Notes under the pieces: generated by a model
Databases searched by the model: none
Seen by the model: the letters and a program-made list of their open reading frames with translations, nothing else
What the model was told of the DNA's origin: nothing
Made by a program: the position numbers and the translations under genes
Origin: Streptomyces sp. S465
Lineage (GTDB): Bacteria > Actinomycetota > Actinomycetes > Streptomycetales > Streptomycetaceae
Length of the DNA: 64,000 nucleotides
Reading direction: 5' to 3'
NCBI RefSeq assembly: GCF_026898115.1
Contig: NZ_CP114036.1
Location: 7,744,001-7,808,000, forward strand
In this document: positions 33,794 to 41,580 of the stretch, piece by piece
How the letters are laid out: each line of letters opens with the position of its first letter
How positions within the stretch are numbered: the first letter of the stretch is position 1

Positions 33794-34675
33794 ATGCAGC
33801 ATGCAGTGGGGGCTCCGCTGCCACCGCCCCACCAGCCGGGGCCGGTCCCGGGGCCGCGGGGCGCGGGCTGGGCCCAGGGCGCGAGTGCCAGCCATCACCC
33901 GGGACCCCATCCGAATCCCCCCGCACCGCCCGCGCCTCCCATGCCCGGACATCCCGCACCGCCCGCGCACCATCCGGTGTCGCCGCCACCGGCCCCGCCC
34001 GCGCACCCCGGGGCGCCGCTGGAGACGGTGAACACCACCGGCCATGTCCAGCTGCCGCCCGGCGGCCCGGTGCCGCTGCCGCACCCTTCGCCGGACCCGA
34101 CGGTCGCCGACGCCTCGCAGGCGGCGGTGGCGGTGCTGCTGATCGGACCGGCCGGGGCGGGCAAGACGACGGTGGCGCGCTACTGGGCCGACCGCCGCCG
34201 GGTGCCGACCGCGCACATCAGCCTGGACGATGTGCGGGAGTGGGTCCGGTCCGGTTTCGCCAACCCCCAGTCGGGGTGGAACGAGAACTCCGAGGCGCAG
34301 TATCGCCTCGCCCGCCGCACCTGCGGCTTCGCCGCCCGTAACTTCCTGGCCAACGGCATCTCCTGCATCCTCGACGACGCCGTCTTCCCCGACCGCCCGG
34401 TCGTCGGCCTCGGCGGCTGGAAGCGCCATGTAGGCCCCGGGCTGCTGCCGGTGGTGGTGCTGCCGGGCCTGGAGATCGTGCTGGAGCGGAACGCGGCCCG
34501 CACCGGCAACCGCCGCCTCAGCGACGAGGAGGTGGCGCGGATCCACGGCCGGATGGCGGGGTGGTACGGCTCCGGTCTGCCGATCATCGACAACTCCACC
34601 TATGACGTGGAGACCACGGCCCGCATGCTCGACGAGGTGGTCGCCCGCTCCATCGCGAGCCCGCCCAGCTGGTAG
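33794..34675 (+). CDS. P-loop (AAA_33 / polynucleotide-kinase-like) protein with proline-rich N-terminus
   Basis: A 293-aa protein. The first about 105 residues are Pro/His/Gly-rich and disordered. A kinase-like P-loop domain follows: Walker A LIGPAGAGKTTVARYWA, substrate motif ISLDDVREWV, an LID-like RNRRLSDEEVARIHGRM and the C-terminal GLPIIDNSTYDVE. Relatives phosphorylate small molecules or nucleic-acid ends; the substrate is unknown. The ATG at 33794 has GGAG 9 bp upstream; a TTG at 33752 is possible. It lies between aroB and the M24 protein. Confidence 0.78.
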   Translation: MQHAVGAPLPPPHQPGPVPGPRGAGWAQGASASHHPGPHPNPPAPPAPPMPGHPAPPAHHPVSPPPAPPAHPGAPLETVNTTGHVQLPPGGPVPLPHPSPDPTVADASQAAVAVLLIGPAGAGKTTVARYWADRRRVPTAHISLDDVREWVRSGFANPQSGWNENSEAQYRLARRTCGFAARNFLANGISCILDDAVFPDRPVVGLGGWKRHVGPGLLPVVVLPGLEIVLERNAARTGNRRLSDEEVARIHGRMAGWYGSGLPIIDNSTYDVETTARMLDEVVARSIASPPSW

Positions 34676-34722
34676 GACCCCCGTCCGGCCCCGTTCGACC
34701 GGCCGTGCCCGCCGGGCGTGCG

Positions 34723-34728
34723 TAGGCT
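34723..34728 (+). promoter_or_regulatory. TAGGCT -10 of an apparently leaderless M24 gene
   Basis: TAGGCT ends 7 bp before the ATG at 34736. GGGAA between them is too close to act as an RBS. Confidence 0.45.
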
Positions 34729-34735
34729 CGGGAAC

Positions 34736-35851
34736 ATGTCCGAGGTGTACGCGGCCCGACGCGCCCGTCTGCGCGATCAGTGCACCGCGGCCGGGAGCGC
34801 GGCGGCGGTCGTGTCCCGGCCCGCCAATGTGCGCTATCTGTGCGGCGAGGTGCCGCCCGGGGCCGTGCTGTTGCTGGGCCCCGTCCAGGACGTGCTGGTG
34901 GCCGCCGACGTCCCGTTCACCTCACCGCTCCCCTCCTCCCTCCCTCCGCGTCCGGAGGAGCCGCGGCTGCTCGTCCTGCCCGGGGCGGACCGCGATCCGG
35001 CGGTGGCCGCCGCCGATCTGGCCGCGGCGGACGGTGCCGACTCGCTGGCCGTGGAGGAGCACGATCTGACCGTCGCCCGCCATCGGGCGCTCGGCGCCGC
35101 GGCCCCCCGGGTCCGCCTCGCCGATCTGGGCCGGGCCGTGGAACAGCTGCGGATCGTCAAGGACGACGAGGAGATCGCCTGTATGCGGATCGCCGGGGAG
35201 CTCGCCGACCAGGCGCTCGGCGAGCTGCTGGAGTCGATCCTGGTGGGCCGCACCGAGCGGCATCTGGCGCTGGAGCTGGAGCGCCGGCTGGTGGACCACG
35301 GCGCGGACGGCCCGGCCTTCCCCACCGTCGTCGCGGCGGGGCCCCACGCGGGACGCCCCGGCCATCTGCCCACCGACCGGCGGGTCGAGGAGGGCGACTT
35401 CCTCACCATCTGTCTCGGTGCCGACTACCGCGGCTACCGCTGCCAAGTGGGCCGTACCTTCGTCGTCGGACCCTCGCCCGCGGACTGGCAGGTTGAGCTG
35501 TACGACGTCGTCTTCGCCGCCCAGCGGGCCGGGCGGGAGGCGCTGCTGCCGGGCCGGGCGTACCGGGATGTGGACCGGGTGACCCGTCAGGTGCTGGACG
35601 CGGCGGGCTACAAAGACGCGCTGGAACCGTGTACTGGACACGGCGTGGGCCTGGAAATCCGGGAGGACCCTCGGCTCACACCCTCTGCCATGGGTAAACT
35701 GGACGCTTGTGTGCCGGTCACCGTCGAGCCGGGGGTCCACCTCCCGGGCCGGGGCGGTGTCCGGATCGACGACACGCTCGTCGTTCGCCCCGAGGCGGAC
35801 GGCGGACCCGAGCTACTCACCATCACGACCAAAGAGCTGCTCGCGCTCTAG
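34736..35851 (+). CDS. Aminopeptidase P-like M24-fold protein with degraded metal site
   Basis: A 371-aa protein of the Xaa-Pro peptidase (M24B) type. A creatinase-like N-terminal domain (residues 1-125) is followed by the pita-bread domain. Of the five metal ligands, the first Asp is Cys (FLTICLG instead of ..D.G), the second Asp is Gln (RCQVGRT instead of CSDxTRT), His is kept (TGHGVGLE), the first Glu is kept (TVEPG) and the last Glu is Asp (GVRIDDTL). The second-shell His in EIHE is Arg (EIRE). Peptidase activity is therefore unlikely; a binding or regulatory role is more plausible. It is immediately upstream of efp, the position of the active peptidase gene in many Gram-positives. Confidence 0.85.
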   Translation: MSEVYAARRARLRDQCTAAGSAAAVVSRPANVRYLCGEVPPGAVLLLGPVQDVLVAADVPFTSPLPSSLPPRPEEPRLLVLPGADRDPAVAAADLAAADGADSLAVEEHDLTVARHRALGAAAPRVRLADLGRAVEQLRIVKDDEEIACMRIAGELADQALGELLESILVGRTERHLALELERRLVDHGADGPAFPTVVAAGPHAGRPGHLPTDRRVEEGDFLTICLGADYRGYRCQVGRTFVVGPSPADWQVELYDVVFAAQRAGREALLPGRAYRDVDRVTRQVLDAAGYKDALEPCTGHGVGLEIREDPRLTPSAMGKLDACVPVTVEPGVHLPGRGGVRIDDTLVVRPEADGGPELLTITTKELLAL

Positions 35852-35957
35852 GCTTCGGCCGCGGCTTGGCTACGGCCTTACGCTTCGGCTTCGGCCTGCG
35901 AACGGCGCGTGGCATCTCTTCGGTCTCCGCCAGCGCAGTCCAGGAGATCCCGCAACC

Positions 35958-36524
35958 GTGGCATCCACGAACGACCTCAAGAACGGCATGGTGCTCAAGC
36001 TCGACGGCGGCCAGCTGTGGTCCGTCGTCGAGTTCCAGCACGTCAAGCCCGGCAAGGGCCCTGCTTTCGTGCGCACCAAGCTCAAGAACGTGCTGTCCGG
36101 CAAGGTGGTCGACAAGACCTTCAACGCCGGCGTGAAGGTCGAGACGGCCAATGTCGACAAGCGCGGCATGCAGTTCTCGTACAAGGACGGCGAGAGCTTT
36201 GTGTTCATGGATATGGACACCTTCGACCAGATCTACATCACCCCCGAGGTCGTCGGAGACAACGCCCGCTACCTGCTCGAGGGGTTCGAGGCCGTCGTGG
36301 CGATGTACGAGGGCAACCCGCTGTACGTCGAGCTGCCCGCCGCCGTCGAGCTGGTGATCGAGTACACCGAGCCGGGTGTCCAGGGCGACCGCTCCACCGG
36401 CGGCACCAAGCCCGCCAAGCTGGAGACCGGCTACGAGATCGGTGTGCCGCTGTTCATCACCACCGGTGAGAAGATCAAGGTCGACACCCGCTCCGGTGAG
36501 TACCTCGGTCGGGTGAACAACTAA
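35958..36524 (+). CDS. efp: Elongation factor P
   Basis: A 188-aa tRNA-mimicking factor that relieves ribosome stalling at polyproline. It has three beta-barrel domains, beginning ASTNDLKNGMVLKLDGGQLW. The tip loop is HVKPGKGPAFVRTKLKN, so the tip residue is Lys within PGKGP. The GTG at 35958 follows AGGAGATC. The frame upstream overlaps the M24 gene in another register. A 107-bp gap separates the two genes; nusB begins 2 bp after the efp stop. Confidence 0.96.
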   Translation: MASTNDLKNGMVLKLDGGQLWSVVEFQHVKPGKGPAFVRTKLKNVLSGKVVDKTFNAGVKVETANVDKRGMQFSYKDGESFVFMDMDTFDQIYITPEVVGDNARYLLEGFEAVVAMYEGNPLYVELPAAVELVIEYTEPGVQGDRSTGGTKPAKLETGYEIGVPLFITTGEKIKVDTRSGEYLGRVNN

Positions 36525-36526
36525 CC

Positions 36527-36970
36527 GTGGCTGCCCGCAACAAGGCCCGTAAGCGTGCCTTCCAGATCCTCTTCGAGGCCGATCAGCGCGGCAGCTCCGT
36601 GCAGACGGTGCTCGCGGACTGGATCCGGCACGCCCGGACCGACGACCGGCAGCCGCCGGTCAGCGAATACACGATGCAGCTCGTCGAGGGGTACGCCCAG
36701 CACATCGGGCGGATCGACGAGCTGATCGCCACCTATGCGGTGGGCTGGACGCTGGACCGGATGCCGGTCGTCGACCGGAACCTGCTGCGGCTGGGCACGT
36801 ATGAGCTGGTGTGGGAGGACGCGACCCCGGACGCGGTGGTGATCGACGAGGCGGTGCAGCTCGCCAAGGAGTTCTCCACCGATGACTCGCCGGCCTTCGT
36901 CAACGGTCTGCTGGGCCGTATCAAGGAGCTGAAGCCGAGTCTGCGCCGCGATCAGGAGCACCAGGCATAA
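36527..36970 (+). CDS. nusB: Transcription antitermination factor NusB
   Basis: An all-helical 147-aa protein that binds boxA RNA with NusE/S10 for rRNA antitermination. Signatures are KARKRAFQILFEADQRG, VVDRNLLRLGTYELVWED and VVIDEAVQLAKEFSTDDSPAFVNGLLG. It is coupled to efp (2-bp gap). Confidence 0.95.
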   Translation: MAARNKARKRAFQILFEADQRGSSVQTVLADWIRHARTDDRQPPVSEYTMQLVEGYAQHIGRIDELIATYAVGWTLDRMPVVDRNLLRLGTYELVWEDATPDAVVIDEAVQLAKEFSTDDSPAFVNGLLGRIKELKPSLRRDQEHQA

Positions 36971-37051
36971 CCCCGCGCCGGACCGCTGGGCCGGAGGCCG
37001 GACGCCGCACGAGCCTGTCATCACCGACGAAGCGCGACTGAGCATGACAAA

Positions 37052-37100
37052 GCCGCCGGTGGCGATGGAGACCCATAAGGGTCCCACCGCCACCGGCGGC
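37052..37100. terminator. Bidirectional terminator between nusB and bldD
   Basis: Perfect 13-bp stem GCCGCCGGTGGCG (37052-37064) / CGCCACCGGCGGC (37088-37100) in the convergent gap. Confidence 0.8.
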
Positions 37101-37146
37101 ACGTTTCTGCTGCTGGAGAAAGCCGATGCAGAGGGGTGAGAACGAC

Positions 37147-37647
37147 TCAGACGTCCTCGTGCTGGACCGCGCGGCGGGCGTCGGCGCCCAGCACGCCCCA
37201 GCTGATCAGCTGCTCGGTCAGCACGGACGGCGACTGGTCGTAGATGACGGCGAGGGTGCGCAGATCGTCCTGGCGGATGGAGAGCACCTTGCCGTTGTAG
37301 TCACCACGCTGGCTCTGGATCGTCGCGGCGTACCGCTGGAGCGGGCCCGCCTTCTCGACCGGCACATGTGCCAGCCGCTCCAGGTCCAGTACCAGCTTCG
37401 GCGGGGGCTCCGCGGCCCCGGCCGGGCTCGTGCCCGGAAGCAGCTCCTGCACCGGGACGCCGTAGAAGTCGGCCAGCTCGGCGAGACGCTGCACGGTCAC
37501 GGCACGGTCACCGCGCTCGTACGACCCCACCACCACGGCCTTCCAGCGGCCCTGGGACTTCTCCTCGACACCGTGGAGGGAGAGGCCCTGCTGGGTGCGG
37601 ATGGCGCGGAGCTTGGCCCCGAGCTGTTTGGCGTATTCGCTGGACAT
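37147..37647 (-). CDS. bldD: Developmental transcriptional regulator BldD
   Basis: A 166-aa master repressor of Streptomyces sporulation genes, dimerised by tetrameric cyclic di-GMP. The N-terminal HTH_XRE domain runs over residues 5-70 (LGAKLRAIRTQQGLSLHGVEE ... VGSYERGDRAVTVQRLAELA). The C-terminal domain carries the c-di-GMP signature RGD-X8-RQDD, read as RGDYNGKVLSIRQDD. The ATG is at 37647. Its upstream region has a good promoter and a BldD-box at the expected autoregulatory position. It diverges from pyrR. Confidence 0.97.
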   Translation of the reverse strand: MSSEYAKQLGAKLRAIRTQQGLSLHGVEEKSQGRWKAVVVGSYERGDRAVTVQRLAELADFYGVPVQELLPGTSPAGAAEPPPKLVLDLERLAHVPVEKAGPLQRYAATIQSQRGDYNGKVLSIRQDDLRTLAVIYDQSPSVLTEQLISWGVLGADARRAVQHEDV

Positions 37648-37694
37648 AAAGCTCCCCGGACGCTGTATCGACGTGCGGCTTCACCGCGCGGCTG

Positions 37695-37709
37695 GTCACT
37701 CACTGTGAG
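37695..37709 (-). promoter_or_regulatory. BldD-box (autoregulatory operator)
   Basis: GTCACTCACTGTGAG fits the BldD palindrome NTNACNCWGNGTNAN with one mismatch. It overlaps the bldD -10/start region, consistent with the known autorepression of bldD. Confidence 0.65.
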
Positions 37710-37737
37710 GTTACGCAGCGTAATTTCCATTCGTCAA
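37708..37737 (-). promoter_or_regulatory. bldD promoter
   Basis: On the minus strand TTGACG (37737-37732), an 18-bp spacer and TAACCT (37713-37708). The transcript would have a leader of about 55 nt before bldD. Confidence 0.6.
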
Positions 37738-37771
37738 GCCGAACGGAGCGGAGGGGCTCCGGCCAGGGGCG

Positions 37772-37803
37772 TTGACGGGGGCACTCGCTGCCCCTGCTAG
37801 TGT
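37772..37803 (+). promoter_or_regulatory. Candidate promoter of the pyr operon
   Basis: TTGACG (37772-37777), a 20-bp spacer, and TAGTGT (37798-37803) preceded by TGC (extended -10). The spacer is longer than ideal. Transcription would begin near 37810, giving a leader of about 60 nt that contains the PyrR site. Confidence 0.45.
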
Positions 37804-37817
37804 GAATGGCGCAAATC

Positions 37818-37863
37818 CGACCGTCCTTTAAGGTCCGTCCCGTGAGGCGGAGAAGGAGGTCCG
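37818..37863 (+). promoter_or_regulatory. PyrR-binding leader element overlapping the pyrR ribosome binding site
   Basis: The leader contains CCTTTAAGG, then GTCCCGTGAGGCGG, then AGAAGGAGG. This is the conserved layout of the PyrR RNA site (UUUAA, CC..GAGG loop, then AAGGAG). The GAGG loop lies directly before the Shine-Dalgarno, so UMP-loaded PyrR would block ribosome entry, as proposed for mycobacterial pyr operons. No attenuator terminator is seen. Confidence 0.7.
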
Positions 37864-37869
37864 TTTCGT

Positions 37870-38451
37870 ATGGACGCACACACCTCGGACGCCGCGCGCT
37901 CCGTGCTGGAAGCACCGGATATCGCGCGCGTTCTGACCCGCATCGCCCACGAGATCGTCGAGCGCGCCAAGGGCGCCGATGACGTGGTGCTGCTCGGCAT
38001 TCCCACCCGTGGTGTCTTTCTCGCCCGGCGGCTGGCCGCCCGGCTCGAAGAGATCACCGGCAGGCCCGGCCGGATTCCGGTCGGCTCGCTGGACATCACG
38101 ATGTACCGCGACGACCTGAGGCTGCGCCCGGCCCGCGCACTCGCCCGCACCGAGATCCCCGACGACGGCATCGACGGCCGTCTGGTGGTCCTCGTCGACG
38201 ATGTGCTCTTCTCCGGCCGCACCATCCGTGCCGCGCTGGACGCCCTCGGTGACATCGGGCGACCGCGCGCGGTCCAGCTGGCGGTCCTCGTCGACCGCGG
38301 TCACCGGGAACTGCCGATCCGCGCCGACTACGTCGGCAAGAACCTCCCCACGTCGCTGCGGGAGACGGTCAAGGTCCAGCTCACCGAGGAGGACGGCCGC
38401 GACAGCGTGCTCCTCGGGCTGCGCGCGACCACCCCCGCGGACGGGAAGTAG
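37870..38451 (+). CDS. pyrR: Bifunctional pyr operon regulator / uracil phosphoribosyltransferase PyrR
   Basis: A 193-aa protein that senses UMP and binds pyr leader RNA, with weak UPRTase activity. The PRPP motif is LVVLVDDVLFSGRTIRAAL. Also visible are DDVVLLGIPTRGVFLA and the RNA-contact region GSLDITMYRDDL. The ATG at 37870 follows AAGGAGG. It is first in the operon. Confidence 0.95.
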   Translation: MDAHTSDAARSVLEAPDIARVLTRIAHEIVERAKGADDVVLLGIPTRGVFLARRLAARLEEITGRPGRIPVGSLDITMYRDDLRLRPARALARTEIPDDGIDGRLVVLVDDVLFSGRTIRAALDALGDIGRPRAVQLAVLVDRGHRELPIRADYVGKNLPTSLRETVKVQLTEEDGRDSVLLGLRATTPADGK

Positions 38452-38591
38452 CGCCCCACCCCGACGGCGAGGAGAGCCCCGGCGATCCCGGGGCACCCGC
38501 CCGGACGGACCACCGGTGCCCGTAGGACACCGGTCCCCGCGCCTGCCCGCCCGCATGCCCGCACCTCTTCTGTCACCCACGGAGCAACCGG

Positions 38592-39569
38592 ATGAAGCGC
38601 CACCTCATCTCGGCCGCCGACCTCTCGCGCGACGACGCCGTCCTGATCCTGGACACCGCCGAGGAACTGGCCCGGCTCGCCGACCGGCCGATCAAGAAAC
38701 TGCCGACCCTGCGCGGCCGTACCGTCGTCAACCTCTTCTTCGAGGACTCGACCCGTACCCGCATCTCCTTCGAGGCGGCCGCCAAGCGGCTGTCCGCCGA
38801 CGTGATCAACTTCTCCGCCAAGGGCTCCTCGGTCTCCAAGGGCGAGTCCCTGAAGGACACCGCGCTCACCCTGGAGGCGATGGGCGCCGACGCCGTCGTG
38901 ATCCGCCACCACGCCTCCGGCGCCCCGCACCGGCTCGCCACCTCCGGCTGGATCAACGGCGCCGTGGTGAACGCGGGCGACGGCACCCATGAGCACCCCA
39001 CCCAGGCGCTGCTCGACGCCTTCACCATGCGCCGCCACCTGAGCCCGGAGGGCTCCGGCGTCGGACAGGACCTGGCCGGGCGCCGGATCACGATCGTCGG
39101 CGACGTGCTGCACAGCCGGGTGGCCCGCTCCAACGTCCATCTGCTGTCCACCCTGGGCGCCGAGGTCACGCTGGTCGCCCCGCCGACGCTGGTCCCCTTC
39201 GGCGTGGAGAGCTGGCCCTGCGAGGTCGCCTACGACCTGGACTCGGTGGTCGGCAAGTCCGACGCCGTGATGATGCTGCGCGTCCAGCGCGAGCGCATGA
39301 ACGCCGCGTTCTTCCCCACCGAGCGGGAGTACGCCCGCCGCTACGGCCTGGACGGCGAGCGTATGGCGCGGATGCCGGAACACGCCATCGTGATGCACCC
39401 CGGCCCCATGAACCGCGGCATGGAGATCACCGCTGAGGTCGCGGACTCCGACCGCTGCACCGCCGTCGAGCAGGTCGCCAACGGCGTCTCGATCCGCATG
39501 GCCGTCCTGTATCTGCTGCTCGGCGGGAACGAGTCCGCCGTCGCCGCCCGCACCGAGGAGAGCAAGTGA
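38592..39569 (+). CDS. pyrB: Aspartate carbamoyltransferase catalytic subunit
   Basis: A 325-aa ATCase condensing aspartate and carbamoyl phosphate. The carbamoyl-phosphate site is FFEDSTRTRISFE, followed by the SAKGSSVSKGESLKDT loop, EHPTQALLDAFTM and the C-terminal MHPGPMNRGMEI. No pyrI follows, so it is the regulatory-subunit-free class. It lies 140 bp after pyrR; its stop overlaps pyrC. Confidence 0.96.
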   Translation: MKRHLISAADLSRDDAVLILDTAEELARLADRPIKKLPTLRGRTVVNLFFEDSTRTRISFEAAAKRLSADVINFSAKGSSVSKGESLKDTALTLEAMGADAVVIRHHASGAPHRLATSGWINGAVVNAGDGTHEHPTQALLDAFTMRRHLSPEGSGVGQDLAGRRITIVGDVLHSRVARSNVHLLSTLGAEVTLVAPPTLVPFGVESWPCEVAYDLDSVVGKSDAVMMLRVQRERMNAAFFPTEREYARRYGLDGERMARMPEHAIVMHPGPMNRGMEITAEVADSDRCTAVEQVANGVSIRMAVLYLLLGGNESAVAARTEESK

Positions 39570-40867
39570 CCATGAGCGACACGAACAAGACGCTGCTGCG
39601 CGGCGCGAAGGTGCTCGGCGGTGAGCCGCGGGACGTCCTGATCGAGGGGGAGCGCATCGCCGCGGTCGGCTCCGGCCTGGACGCGGACGGCGCCACCGTG
39701 ATCGACGCCACCGGGCAGATCCTGCTGCCGGGCCTGGTCGACCTCCACACCCATCTGCGCGAGCCCGGCCGTGAGGACTCCGAGACGGTCCTGACCGGCA
39801 CCAGGGCCGCCGCCGTCGGCGGCTTCACCGCGGTCCACGCCATGGCCAACACCTTCCCGGTCGCGGACACCGCGGGCGTCGTCGAGCAGGTCTGGCGGCT
39901 GGGCAGGGAATCCGGCTACTGCGACGTCCAGCCCGTCGGCGCGGTGACCGTCGGACTGGCGGGCAAGAAGCTCGCCGAGCTGGGCGCGATGCACGACTCC
40001 GCCGCCGGGGTGCGGGTCTTCTCCGACGACGGCAAGTGCGTGGACGACGCGGTGATCATGCGCCGGGCACTGGAGTACGTGAAGGCGTTCGACGGCGTCA
40101 TCGCCCAGCACGCCCAGGAGCCCCGGCTGACCGAGGGCGCCCAGATGAACGAGGGCGTCGTCTCCGCCGAGCTGGGCCTGGGCGGCTGGCCGGCCGTCGC
40201 CGAGGAGTCGATCATCGCCCGTGATGTGCTGCTCGCCGCGCACGTCGGCTCCCGGGTGCACATCTGCCATCTGTCCACCGCGGGCTCGGTCGAGATCGTC
40301 CGCTGGGCCAAGTCCAAGGGCTGGCACGTCACCGCCGAGGTCACCCCGCACCATCTGCTGCTCACCGATGAGCTGGTGCGCTCCTACAACCCGGTCTACA
40401 AGGTGAACCCGCCACTGCGTACCGAGGCCGACGTGATGGCGCTGCGCGAGGCCCTCGCCGACGGCACCATCGACTGCGTGGCCACCGACCACGCCCCGCA
40501 TCCGCACGAGGACAAGGACTGCGAGTGGGGCGCCGCGGCCATGGGCATGGTGGGCCTGGAGACGGCGCTGTCCGTGGTCCAGCACACCATGGTGGACACC
40601 GGGCTGCTGGACTGGGCGGGCGTCGCCGACCGGATGTCGGTACGTCCCTCGGCCATCGGCCGCCTGGCCGGCCACGGCCGCCCCGTCGCCGCCGGGGAGC
40701 CCGCCAACCTCACCCTGCTCGACTCCGCTTACCGTGGTGTGGTGAACCCCGCGGGCTTCGCCTCCCGCAGCCGCAACACTCCCTACGAGGGCCGCGAACT
40801 GCCGGGCCGCGTGACGTACACGTTCCTGCGGGGGCGGGCGACGGTTGTGGACGGGAAGCTGGCGTGA
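39566..40867 (+). CDS. pyrC: Dihydroorotase
   Basis: A 433-aa type-I dihydroorotase of the amidohydrolase superfamily. The metal ligands are in DLHTHLREPG. Further motifs are VFSDDGKCVDDAVIMRRAL, HICHLSTAGSVE, VTPHHLLL and the catalytic Asp in CVATDHAPHPHEDK. The GTG at 39566 (AGGAG 5 bp upstream) overlaps the pyrB stop by 4 bases; an ATG at 39572 is an alternative. Confidence 0.95.
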   Translation: MTMSDTNKTLLRGAKVLGGEPRDVLIEGERIAAVGSGLDADGATVIDATGQILLPGLVDLHTHLREPGREDSETVLTGTRAAAVGGFTAVHAMANTFPVADTAGVVEQVWRLGRESGYCDVQPVGAVTVGLAGKKLAELGAMHDSAAGVRVFSDDGKCVDDAVIMRRALEYVKAFDGVIAQHAQEPRLTEGAQMNEGVVSAELGLGGWPAVAEESIIARDVLLAAHVGSRVHICHLSTAGSVEIVRWAKSKGWHVTAEVTPHHLLLTDELVRSYNPVYKVNPPLRTEADVMALREALADGTIDCVATDHAPHPHEDKDCEWGAAAMGMVGLETALSVVQHTMVDTGLLDWAGVADRMSVRPSAIGRLAGHGRPVAAGEPANLTLLDSAYRGVVNPAGFASRSRNTPYEGRELPGRVTYTFLRGRATVVDGKLA

Positions 40868-41580
40868 CATCTCCGAGTCATCCGGTGGCGGGCCTCGCGC
40901 ACTTCGCGAGCCTCGCGGCCGAGCAGAAATCGCAGGAAGTGACGGACTGGGCGGCGCGGCTCGGCTGGGTCGTCGGGCTGCTGCTGGTCATCGCGCTCGT
41001 CTACTGGCTGATGCGCGAGGGCTGGAAGTGGCGCGGCACCCTCCAGGGCGACCTCCCCGAGCTGCCCGCGGCCCCCGACGAGCCCGGTGAGGCCGTGCTC
41101 GCCCACCCGTCGCCCACCACCACCCTCAAAGGACATAAACCCCTTACACTCAGCGGCCGCTACCACGGCTCCACCACCGCCGGGCAGTGGCTGGACCGGA
41201 TCGTCGCCCAGGGCCTCGGCACCCGCAGCCGGGCCGAGCTCACCCTCACCGACCGGGGCGTGAGCGTGGTGCGGCCGGGCGCCAGGGACTTCTTCATCCC
41301 CGCCGCCGAGCTGCGCGGCGCCCGGCTCGACAAGGGCATCGCCGGCAAGGTCCTCGCCGAGGGCGGACTGCTGGTGATCACCTGGCGGCTGGGCGAGAAG
41401 CTGATCGACTCGGGCTTCCGGTCCGATCGCGCGGCCGAGCACCCGGCCTGGGTCGACGCACTCACCTCCCTGAGCGCGAGCGACGAGAAGGCCCCGAGCA
41501 GCCAGAACGCCCCGGGCGACCAGAACACCCCGGACAACCAGAACAACCCGAGCAACCAGACGGAAGGCGCCGCACGATGA
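40864..41580 (+). CDS. Membrane protein with PH-like domain, inside the pyr operon
   Basis: A 238-aa protein with one transmembrane helix (LGWVVGLLLVIALVYWLM, residues 34-51). A compact beta-rich domain follows (RSRAELTLTDRGVSVVRPGARDFFIPAAELRGARLDKG ... GLLVITWRLGEKLIDSGFRSD) that looks like a bacterial PH-type fold. The tail is Asn/Gln/Pro-rich (residues 209-235). The GTG overlaps the pyrC stop by 4 bases, and its stop overlaps the carA start by 4 bases. Mycobacteria have an uncharacterised membrane protein in the same slot, so the association with pyrimidine synthesis is old. The function is unknown. Confidence 0.82.
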   Translation: MTSPSHPVAGLAHFASLAAEQKSQEVTDWAARLGWVVGLLLVIALVYWLMREGWKWRGTLQGDLPELPAAPDEPGEAVLAHPSPTTTLKGHKPLTLSGRYHGSTTAGQWLDRIVAQGLGTRSRAELTLTDRGVSVVRPGARDFFIPAAELRGARLDKGIAGKVLAEGGLLVITWRLGEKLIDSGFRSDRAAEHPAWVDALTSLSASDEKAPSSQNAPGDQNTPDNQNNPSNQTEGAAR

